64,000 bases of DNA from Corynebacterium sp. HMSC04H06. Lineage in GTDB: Bacteria > Actinomycetota > Actinomycetes > Mycobacteriales > Mycobacteriaceae. Position 1 is the stretch's first letter; the number at the start of each line of letters is the position of its first letter. Shown piece after piece: positions 57,410 to 64,000 of the stretch. The DNA is taken from the NCBI RefSeq assembly GCF_001815935.1, contig NZ_KV823440.1, forward strand, positions 62,001-126,000, given 5' to 3'. A program made the translations under genes and the position numbers. Below the pieces are notes generated by a model. The model searched no databases and had not been told where the DNA came from. It saw only the letters and a program-made list of their open reading frames with translations.

Positions 57410-58582
57410 ATGTCTGATACCGCAGCTGATACCAAGAACCAGGAACCGGAGATCCGCAAGGGCCTCTACGGCGTCGTCGTCGACGAGACCGCCATCTCCA
57501 AGGTCGTCCCGGAGACCAACTCCCTGACCTACCGCGGCTACCCGGTCCAGGAACTGGCCCGCTACTGCTGCTTCGAGGAGGTCGCCTACCTGCTGTGGAA
57601 CGGCAAGCTGCCCAGCCAGGAATCCCTCATCCGCTTCTCCGCCCGCGAAAAGGCCCTGCGCCACCTGGACCGCCACCTCATCGACCTCATCAAGTCGATG
57701 CCGCTGTCCTGCCACCCGATGGACGTGTTGCGCACCGCCATCTCTTATATCGGCGCCCAGGACCCGGAGGCCTACACCCGCGACTCCGAGCACATCCGCC
57801 GCACCGCCTTAGAGCTGATGGCCAAGATCCCGACGATCATCGCCCTGGACATCCGCCGCCGCCGCGGCGAGGACTACATCCAGCCGTCCCGCAAGAAGGG
57901 CTTCGCCGAGAACTTCCTGTGGATGGTCTTCGGTGAGGAGGAAGGATCCCCGGCCAACAACCGCGCTGATATCGAGGCCTTCGACAAGTCGCTCATCCTC
58001 TACGCGGAGCACTCCTTCAACCCCTCCACCTTTTCCGCCCGCGTGGTCACCTCCACCATGTCGGACACCTACTCCGCCATCGTGGCCGCCATCGGCGCGC
58101 TCAAGGGCCCGCTGCACGGCGGCGCCAACGAGGCCGTGATGAAGAACTTCCTGGAGGTTGCAGATCCGGCCAAGGCGGAGGAGTGGACCAAGAACAAGCT
58201 GGCCAACAAGGAGCTGGTCATGGGCTTTGGCCACCGCGTCTACAAGAACGGCGACTCCCGCGTTCCCACCATGGAGGCCGCCTTCAAGGAGCTGGCCAAG
58301 GAGCACGGCCAGGAGCAGTGGGTCGAGATGTACGACATCATGGCGAAGACCATGTACGAAAACACCTCCATCAAGATCCGCCCGAACCTGGACTTCCCGG
58401 CCGGCCCGGCCTACCACATCCTGGGCTTCGACATTGAGTTCTTCACGCCCATCTTCGTGATGTCCCGCATCACCGGCTGGACCGCCCACATCGTGGAGCA
58501 AAACGAGAACAACTCGCTCATCCGTCCGCTGTCTGCCTACGTCGGTGAGGAGCAGCGCTCGGTCCCGCCGAAGTCTTACTAA
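57410..58582 (+). CDS. prpC: 2-Methylcitrate synthase PrpC
   Basis: A 390-residue citrate-synthase-family enzyme condensing propionyl-CoA and oxaloacetate. The signature G-F-G-H-R-V-Y-K is about residue 275, with H-S-F-N-P-S-T-F and A-G-P-A-Y-H around it. A 49-base gap with AAAGAAAG separates it from prpB. A terminator follows. Confidence 0.95.
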   Translation: MSDTAADTKNQEPEIRKGLYGVVVDETAISKVVPETNSLTYRGYPVQELARYCCFEEVAYLLWNGKLPSQESLIRFSAREKALRHLDRHLIDLIKSMPLSCHPMDVLRTAISYIGAQDPEAYTRDSEHIRRTALELMAKIPTIIALDIRRRRGEDYIQPSRKKGFAENFLWMVFGEEEGSPANNRADIEAFDKSLILYAEHSFNPSTFSARVVTSTMSDTYSAIVAAIGALKGPLHGGANEAVMKNFLEVADPAKAEEWTKNKLANKELVMGFGHRVYKNGDSRVPTMEAAFKELAKEHGQEQWVEMYDIMAKTMYENTSIKIRPNLDFPAGPAYHILGFDIEFFTPIFVMSRITGWTAHIVEQNENNSLIRPLSAYVGEEQRSVPPKSY

Positions 58583-58619
58583 GACCCTCCCCCGGCCGGG
58601 GTCTGGTCGCCGAGATTCT

Positions 58620-58674
58620 CCCAGCACACTCATCCGTTCCTGCTCCTGCTTAAGGGTGCGTGTGCTGGGTTTTC
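58620..58674 (+). terminator. Terminator after prpDBC
   Basis: CCCAGCACAC (58620-58629) pairs with GTGTGCTGGG (58660-58669) and is followed by TTTT. It separates prpC from pyc. Confidence 0.85.
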
Positions 58675-58801
58675 CACTTTACAGCCTTAACAAAGAGACC
58701 ATTGCAACTGTGTGAATCTTTGCACTGGAAATCGTCCCTAAAACGGTTGGGGACGAACTAAGATGTAAGGTGCATCACTCGCTGAACTGAAAGGAAAACT
58801 C

Positions 58802-61800
58802 GTGGTTCAGACTGCTCCCGCCTCGTTCTCGAAGGTGCTTGTCGCTAACCGCGGCGAGATTGCCGTGCGTGCCTTCCGTGCGGCCTTTGAGACCGGGGCC
58901 ACCACCGTTGCTGTTTATCCCCGGGAGGACCGAAACTCTTTCCACCGGGCTTTCGCGGACGAGGCCGTGCGAATCGGCACCGAAGGCCAGCCGGTGAAGG
59001 CCTACCTGGATATCGAGGAAATCATCCGGGCGGCGAAGAAGTCCGGCGCGGACGCCGTCTACCCGGGCTACGGCTTCCTGTCCGAGCGCGCGGATCTCGC
59101 GCGGGCGTGCCAGGACGCCGGCATCAAATTCATCGGCCCGACCCCGGAGACCCTGGATCTGACCGGCGACAAGGCGGCCGCCGTGCACGCGGCCGAGGAG
59201 GCCGGGCTGCCTACCCTGAAGGACTCCGCGCCGTCCACCGACGTGGACCAGCTGGTTTCTTACGCCGAGGACTTCCAGTTCCCGGTCTTCGTCAAGGCCG
59301 TGGCCGGCGGTGGCGGGCGCGGCATGCGCTTCGTCGAGACGCCGGGGGAGCTTAAGGAAAAGGCGGCGGAGGCCTCCCGCGAGGCGGAGGCGGCCTTCGG
59401 CGACGGCAGCGTCTACCTGGAAACCGCCGTGATTAACCCGCAGCACATCGAGGTCCAAATCCTGGCGGATTCCCAGGGCGACGTCATCCACCTCTTCGAG
59501 CGCGACTGCTCCGTGCAGCGCCGCCACCAGAAGGTCGTGGAGATCGCGCCGGCGCCGTTCCTGGACGCCGAGCTGCGCGACCGCATCTGCCAGGACGCGG
59601 TGAAATTCTGCCGCCACATCAACTACGAGGGCGCCGGCACAGTCGAGTTCTTGGTCGACGAGCGCGGCAACCACGTATTCATCGAGATGAACCCGCGCGT
59701 GCAGGTCGAGCACACCGTGACCGAGGAGGTCACCGGCGTGGACATCGTGAAGTCCCAGATGCAGATCGCCGCCGGCGCCAGCCTGGAGGACCTGGGCCTT
59801 AACCAGGAGGCCATCCACCTGACCGGCTCGGCGCTGCAGTGCCGTATCACCACCGAGGACCCGAACAACGGCTTCCGCCCGGACACGGGCACGCTGACGG
59901 CGTACCGCTCGCCGGGCGGCGCCGGCGTGCGCCTGGACGGCGCGACCGCGGTCGGCGCGGAGATCTCCCCGAACTTCGACTCCCTGCTGGTGAAGATGAC
60001 CTGCCGTGGCAAGGACTTCCAGCAGGCGGTGGCCCGCGCCATCCGCGCTCTCAACGAGTTCACGGTCTCCGGCGTTTCCACCAACATCGGCTTCCTGCGC
60101 GCCCTGCTGCGGGAGCCGGACTTCACCGCGCACCGTATTGACACCGGCTTCATTGCCAACCACCCGGACCTGCTCAAGGCCCCGCCGGCCAGCGACGAGC
60201 CGGGCCGCATCCTGGACTACCTGGCCGAGACCACCGTCAACCGCCCTAACGGCGAGCGTCCGACGCCGCTGCGCCCGTTCGACAAGCTGCCGGAGCGCTC
60301 CCACCGCGACTCCGATCTGCCGCGCGGTTCCCGCGATGAGCTGCGCGAGCTGGGCCCAAAGGGCTTCGCCGAGAAGCTGCGCGCCCAGGAGGCCCTGGCC
60401 GTTACGGACACCACCTTCCGCGATGCGCACCAGTCGCTGCTGGCCACTCGCGTGCGTGGCACCACGCTGGTGTCTGCCGCCGAGCACGTCGCGCGCCTGA
60501 CCCCGAACCTGTACTCCGTGGAGGCCTGGGGCGGGGCCACCTTCGACGTGGCCATGCGCTTCCTCCACGAGGACCCCTGGGTCCGCCTGGACATGCTGCG
60601 CGAGGCCATGCCGAACGTCAACATTCAGATGCTGCTGCGCGGCCGCAACACCGTTGGCTACACCCCGTACCCGGACAAGGTCTGCCACGCCTTCGTGGAG
60701 GAAGCCGCCCGCTCTGGCGTGGACGTCTTCCGCATCTTCGACGCCCTGAACGACGTCAGCCAGATGCGCCCGGCTATCGAAGCCGTCCTCGAGACCGGCA
60801 CCACCGTCGCCGAGGTCGCCATGGCCTACTCCGGGGACATGACCTCGCCGAAGGAAGACATCTACACGCTGGACTACTACCTGCGCCTGGCCGAGCAGAT
60901 TGTCGAAGCCGGCGCCCACGTGCTGGCCATCAAGGACATGGCCGGCCTGCTGCGCCCGGACGCGGCCAGCAAGCTGGTTATGGCCCTGCGCAAGAACTTC
61001 GACCTGCCGGTGCACGTGCACACCCACGACACCGCGGGCGGCCAGCTGGCCACCTACTACGCGGCGGCCCTGTCCGGCGCCGACGCCGTCGATGGCGCTT
61101 CGGCCCCGTTGGCGGGCACCACCTCGCAGCCGTCCCTGTCGGCCATCGTCGCGGCCCTGGCGAACACCAGCCGGGACACGGGCATCGACCTGCAGGCCGT
61201 CTCCGACCTGGAGCCCTACTGGGAGGCCGTGCGCCAAGTCTACGCCCCGTTCGAGAACGGCATCCCGGGCCCGACGGGCCGGGTCTACAAGCACGAGATC
61301 CCGGGCGGCCAGCTGTCCAACCTGCGCGCCCAGGCCTCCGCGCTGGGCCTGGCCGACCGCTTCGAGGTCATCGAGGACACCTACGCCGCCGTCAATGAGA
61401 TGCTGGGCCGGCCGACCAAGGTCACCCCGTCCTCGAAGGTCGTCGGCGACCTGGCGCTGCACCTGGTGGGCGCCGGCGTCGACCCGGCGGACTTTGCCAA
61501 GGAGCCGACCAAGTACGACATCCCGGACTCCGTTATCGCCTTCCTGCGCGGTGAGCTGGGCACCCCGTCCAGCGGCTGGCCGCCGCTGCGCGACAAGATT
61601 CTGTCCGGCCGCGCGGGCGAGAAGGAGGGGCTGCAGATTTCTGAGATCCCGGCCGACCAGGCTCGCCACCTGGACTCGGAGGATTCCACCGAGCGCCGCG
61701 AGGCGCTCAACCACCTGCTCTTCCCGAAGCAGTTCGAGGAGTTCAAGGAGTTCCGCCGCCAGTACGGCAACACCGAGGCGCTCAACGATGCTGAGTTCTT

Positions 61801-62242
61801 CTACGGCCTTTCCGAGGGCGAGGAGAAGATCGTCCACTTCTTCCCGGAAAACAGCACGGAGCGCGAGTCGCTCAACGCCATGGTCGTGCGGCTGGACGCG
61901 GTCGGCGAGCCGGATGAGAAGGGCATGCGCTCGGTCATCCTCAACGTCAACGGCCAGATCCGACCGATGAAGGTGCGCGACCACTCCGCCGAGTCCACCG
62001 TCGCGACGGTGGAGAAGGCCGACCCGGCCAACACGGGCCACGTGGCCGCCCCGTTCGCGGGCGTGGTCAACCCGACCGTCAAGGTCGGCGACGAGGTCGA
62101 AGAGGGCGATCAGGTCGCCGTCATCGAGGCCATGAAGATGGAGGCGTCCATCTCCGCCACTCAGTCCGGCACGGTGGAGCGCCTGGCCATCGGTCAGGCC
62201 ACCAAGGTCGAGGGCGGCGACCTCATCGTGGTGGTCAGCTAG
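58802..62242 (+). CDS. pyc: Pyruvate carboxylase
   Basis: A 1146-residue single-chain enzyme that carboxylates pyruvate to oxaloacetate, the main anaplerotic step. Biotin carboxylase (about 1-450, with A-V-A-G-G-G-G-R-G-M-R), carboxyltransferase (about 520-990, with T-T-F-R-D-A-H-Q-S-L) and a biotinyl domain with K1112 in E-A-M-K-M-E are all present. GTG 58802 follows GAAAGGA. A -10-like TAAGAT lies about 40 bases upstream. Confidence 0.96.
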   Translation: MVQTAPASFSKVLVANRGEIAVRAFRAAFETGATTVAVYPREDRNSFHRAFADEAVRIGTEGQPVKAYLDIEEIIRAAKKSGADAVYPGYGFLSERADLARACQDAGIKFIGPTPETLDLTGDKAAAVHAAEEAGLPTLKDSAPSTDVDQLVSYAEDFQFPVFVKAVAGGGGRGMRFVETPGELKEKAAEASREAEAAFGDGSVYLETAVINPQHIEVQILADSQGDVIHLFERDCSVQRRHQKVVEIAPAPFLDAELRDRICQDAVKFCRHINYEGAGTVEFLVDERGNHVFIEMNPRVQVEHTVTEEVTGVDIVKSQMQIAAGASLEDLGLNQEAIHLTGSALQCRITTEDPNNGFRPDTGTLTAYRSPGGAGVRLDGATAVGAEISPNFDSLLVKMTCRGKDFQQAVARAIRALNEFTVSGVSTNIGFLRALLREPDFTAHRIDTGFIANHPDLLKAPPASDEPGRILDYLAETTVNRPNGERPTPLRPFDKLPERSHRDSDLPRGSRDELRELGPKGFAEKLRAQEALAVTDTTFRDAHQSLLATRVRGTTLVSAAEHVARLTPNLYSVEAWGGATFDVAMRFLHEDPWVRLDMLREAMPNVNIQMLLRGRNTVGYTPYPDKVCHAFVEEAARSGVDVFRIFDALNDVSQMRPAIEAVLETGTTVAEVAMAYSGDMTSPKEDIYTLDYYLRLAEQIVEAGAHVLAIKDMAGLLRPDAASKLVMALRKNFDLPVHVHTHDTAGGQLATYYAAALSGADAVDGASAPLAGTTSQPSLSAIVAALANTSRDTGIDLQAVSDLEPYWEAVRQVYAPFENGIPGPTGRVYKHEIPGGQLSNLRAQASALGLADRFEVIEDTYAAVNEMLGRPTKVTPSSKVVGDLALHLVGAGVDPADFAKEPTKYDIPDSVIAFLRGELGTPSSGWPPLRDKILSGRAGEKEGLQISEIPADQARHLDSEDSTERREALNHLLFPKQFEEFKEFRRQYGNTEALNDAEFFYGLSEGEEKIVHFFPENSTERESLNAMVVRLDAVGEPDEKGMRSVILNVNGQIRPMKVRDHSAESTVATVEKADPANTGHVAAPFAGVVNPTVKVGDEVEEGDQVAVIEAMKMEASISATQSGTVERLAIGQATKVEGGDLIVVVS

Positions 62243-62252
62243 CTTACAAAGG

Positions 62253-62855
62253 CTAGAAGTAGTAAATCATGGTCCCCGGTTCGCCGCCGGGGACCTCCAG
62301 CGGGGTGAAACCGGCGGCATCGTAGAGCCGGCGGGCCCGCTCGTTGCGGGGATCGACCCACAGGGAGACCGCCGGTGCGGTCTGCTCTCGGGCGAGATCG
62401 CAGACGTTGCGCAGCAGGCGCTTACCCAGGCCTAGGCCGGCGTAGCGCCGCTCGACGGCGATGCACAGCTCGGGGATGTCTTCCGGGTCGAATTCCGTGG
62501 CCCACTGGCTGTCATCGTGCGGATCGGCGTCCGAGCGGCCGGTGTAGGCCACGCCCTTGTGCTCGCCGGTGAAATAGCGCAGCCAGGCCCCGCCGGCTGG
62601 GACCTCGTACTCGGAGATGGCGATGACCCCGCCGTCCACGCGCGGCGACCATTCGCCCACGTAAGCGCCGATGTCGCGCAGGTGCTCCTCGCCCAGCGCG
62701 GCCGTCTCATCGCCTAGGACGTCGGTCAGGTAGAACAGGCGCGAAAGGTAGGTGCGGTCATCATCCTGAGCCAGCCGCAGCCTGATCCCCGTGTCATTAA
62801 CGTCGGGGTGCAAGGGGGTGCGGCGCTCAGCGGGGGAGTGGGCATTATCAGTCAT
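62253..62855 (-). CDS. GNAT-family N-acetyltransferase
   Basis: A 200-residue GNAT protein with the acetyl-CoA loop R-R-Y-A-G-L-G-L-G-K-R-L-L (about residues 138-150) and C-terminal L-Y-D-A-A-G-F. Substrate is unknown. ATG 62855 is used; the open frame extends to 63329 but there runs antisense-like through the accBC coding region, with no homology. It converges on pyc and follows accBC on the same strand. Confidence 0.85.
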   Translation of the reverse strand: MTDNAHSPAERRTPLHPDVNDTGIRLRLAQDDDRTYLSRLFYLTDVLGDETAALGEEHLRDIGAYVGEWSPRVDGGVIAISEYEVPAGGAWLRYFTGEHKGVAYTGRSDADPHDDSQWATEFDPEDIPELCIAVERRYAGLGLGKRLLRNVCDLAREQTAPAVSLWVDPRNERARRLYDAAGFTPLEVPGGEPGTMIYYF

Positions 62856-62869
62856 GCCCACCAGCCTAG

Positions 62870-64000
62870 CTACTTGATCTCCAGCATGGGGTTGCCCTTG
62901 TTGATCTGGGCGCCGGTCTCCACAGCCAGGCCCGTGACCACGCCGGCCTTGTGGGCCTTGACCGGGTTTTCCATCTTCATGGCTTCGAGGACGATCAGCA
63001 CGTCGCCCTCGGCGACCTCCTGGTCTTCCTCGACGGCGACCTTGATGACGGTGCCCTGCATGGGCGCGACCACCGCGTCGCCGGACACGGCCGCCTTGGA
63101 TCCGCCGCCGCGGCGCTTCTTGGATTTCTTCTTCGGCGCCCCCGCACCGGCGCCCAGGACCAGGTCGCCCGGCAGGGCCACCTCGACGCGGCGGCCGTTG
63201 ACCTCCACGACGTACTTCTGGGCCGGCAGGGCCTCGGCGTCCTCGGCCTCGGCGTCCTCCGGGTCCTGGTAGGCCGGCAGGTCGCCGGACCACTCTTCCT
63301 CGATCCACTTGGTGTAGACGTCGAAGCACTCGCCGTCGCCGCAGAAGGCGGGGTCGGCCACGATGGTCTGGTGGAAGGGGATGACCGTCGGCAGGCCGGT
63401 GACGGTGAATTCTCCGAGTGCGCGGGCGGAGCGCTGCAGGGCGGTCTCGCGGTCCGGGCCCCAGACGATGAGCTTGCCCAGCATAGAATCGAACTGGCCG
63501 CCGATGACGCTGCCGGCGCGCACGCCGGAGTCCACACGCACGCCCGGGCCGGTCGGCTCGCGGTAGTCCACCACGGTACCCGGGGCCGGCATGAAGCCGG
63601 CGGCCGCGTCCTCGCCGTTGATGCGGAACTCGAAGGCGTGGCCGCGCGGGGTCGGGTCCTCGCTAAAGGGCAGCTTCTCGCCCTGGGCGATACGGAACTG
63701 CTCGCGCACCAGGTCCAGACCGGTGGTCTCCTCGGAGACCGGGTGCTCGACCTGCAGGCGGGTGTTGACCTCGAGGAAGGAGATGAGTCCGTCGGAACCG
63801 ACCAGGTATTCCACGGTGCCGGCGCCGTAGTAGCCGGCCTCGCGGCAGATGCGCTTGGCCGAGTCGTGGATGGTGGCGCGCTGCTCGTCGGTCAGGAAGG
63901 GGGCCGGCGCCTCCTCGACCAGCTTCTGGAAGCGGCGCTGCAGGGAGCAGTCGCGGGTGCCGACCACCACGACGTTGCCGTGCATGTCGGCCAGGACCTG
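62870..64000 (-). CDS. accBC: Acyl-CoA carboxylase biotin carboxylase/BCCP subunit AccBC, 3' part
   Basis: The coding frame runs off the window edge, so the N-terminus is missing; 376 residues remain. Biotin-carboxylase blocks are present ([16 protein letters not shown] near residue 75, V-D-S-G-V-R-A-G-S) and the biotinyl Lys lies in V-L-E-A-M-K-M-E-N near the end. A Lys/Arg linker (P-K-K-K-S-K-K-R-R) joins them. It is the alpha subunit of acetyl-/propionyl-CoA carboxylase, feeding fatty- and mycolic-acid synthesis. Confidence 0.95.
   Translation of the reverse strand, partial: QVLADMHGNVVVVGTRDCSLQRRFQKLVEEAPAPFLTDEQRATIHDSAKRICREAGYYGAGTVEYLVGSDGLISFLEVNTRLQVEHPVSEETTGLDLVREQFRIAQGEKLPFSEDPTPRGHAFEFRINGEDAAAGFMPAPGTVVDYREPTGPGVRVDSGVRAGSVIGGQFDSMLGKLIVWGPDRETALQRSARALGEFTVTGLPTVIPFHQTIVADPAFCGDGECFDVYTKWIEEEWSGDLPAYQDPEDAEAEDAEALPAQKYVVEVNGRRVEVALPGDLVLGAGAGAPKKKSKKRRGGGSKAAVSGDAVVAPMQGTVIKVAVEEDQEVAEGDVLIVLEAMKMENPVKAHKAGVVTGLAVETGAQINKGNPMLEIK

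Noticed and set aside
58775..62041. A 1088-codon open frame antisense to pyc
   Set aside because: It mirrors pyc codon by codon and has low-complexity Val/Gly/Arg/Ala content with no domain; it is a GC-bias shadow.
62243..62270. CTAGC...GGCTAG hairpin after pyc considered as a terminator
   Set aside because: The stem is short and no T-run follows.
62856..63329. Long N-terminal extension of the GNAT frame
   Set aside because: It reads accBC in the wrong frame, gives an Arg/Gly-rich string, and the GNAT protein is complete from 62855.

Overview
The window looks like a chromosomal segment of a high-GC Corynebacterium. Markers that point this way are a monomeric NADP-isocitrate dehydrogenase, a metY-metX pair and metQNI with McbR-like operators, MocR-type PdxR beside pdxST, a PrpR/RamB-type regulator next to prpDBC, a GTG-started pyruvate carboxylase, and a fused biotin carboxylase/BCCP subunit (AccBC). 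No tRNA, rRNA, CRISPR array, complete insertion sequence or prophage was seen.

Layout. 1-10 kb: an SOS mutagenesis set (end of an ImuA-like gene, imuB with a frameshift, dnaE2 behind a LexA-type box), interrupted by a lipoprotein gene, a sucrase/ferredoxin-like gene and the methionine importer metQNI. 10-18 kb: a small XRE regulator, two PH-domain membrane proteins, trmL, a low-GC islet with a broken secreted-protein gene and a small membrane protein, folD with a DUF3017 gene, and metYX. 18-23 kb: a lower-GC three-gene unit of quinol nitric oxide reductase, a membrane protein carrying a transposase-like Cys4 zinc motif, and a slipin. 22.8-30 kb: pdxR/pdxST, an ATPase remnant, a saccharopine-dehydrogenase-like protein and icd. 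29.7-34.8 kb: a siderophore uptake operon ending in a siderophore-interacting reductase. 34.9-46 kb: an MFS exporter and a decayed tandem copy, xthA, a TRIC-like channel, trpS, a BrkB-like protein, an RDD protein, a D,D-carboxypeptidase, a probable adenosine-deaminase pseudoenzyme and a DJ-1-like protein. 46-53 kb: a two-repeat hypothetical protein, an EspC-like/NlpC-P60 pair, upp, an XRE regulator, an M20 amidohydrolase and lpdA. 53-64 kb: prpR-prpDBC, pyc, a GNAT acetyltransferase and the 3' part of accBC (truncated by the window edge).

How the genes work together. metQNI imports methionine while metYX makes homocysteine from homoserine; both carry the same TAGAC-N6-GT operator type upstream, so co-regulation by an McbR-like repressor is likely. 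The prp genes turn propionyl-CoA into pyruvate and succinate; pyc and accBC next door supply oxaloacetate and malonyl-/methylmalonyl-CoA. imuB and dnaE2 would form the inducible translesion mutasome.

Most worth a second look: the norB/zinc-motif/slipin operon; the imuB frameshift, which sits on a heptamer of the form X XXY YYZ; the secretion signal separated from its protein by two C-tract indels; the ADA-fold protein without metal ligands; and the EspC-like/NlpC pair. Four loci carry homopolymer frameshifts, so base-calling error must be excluded first.
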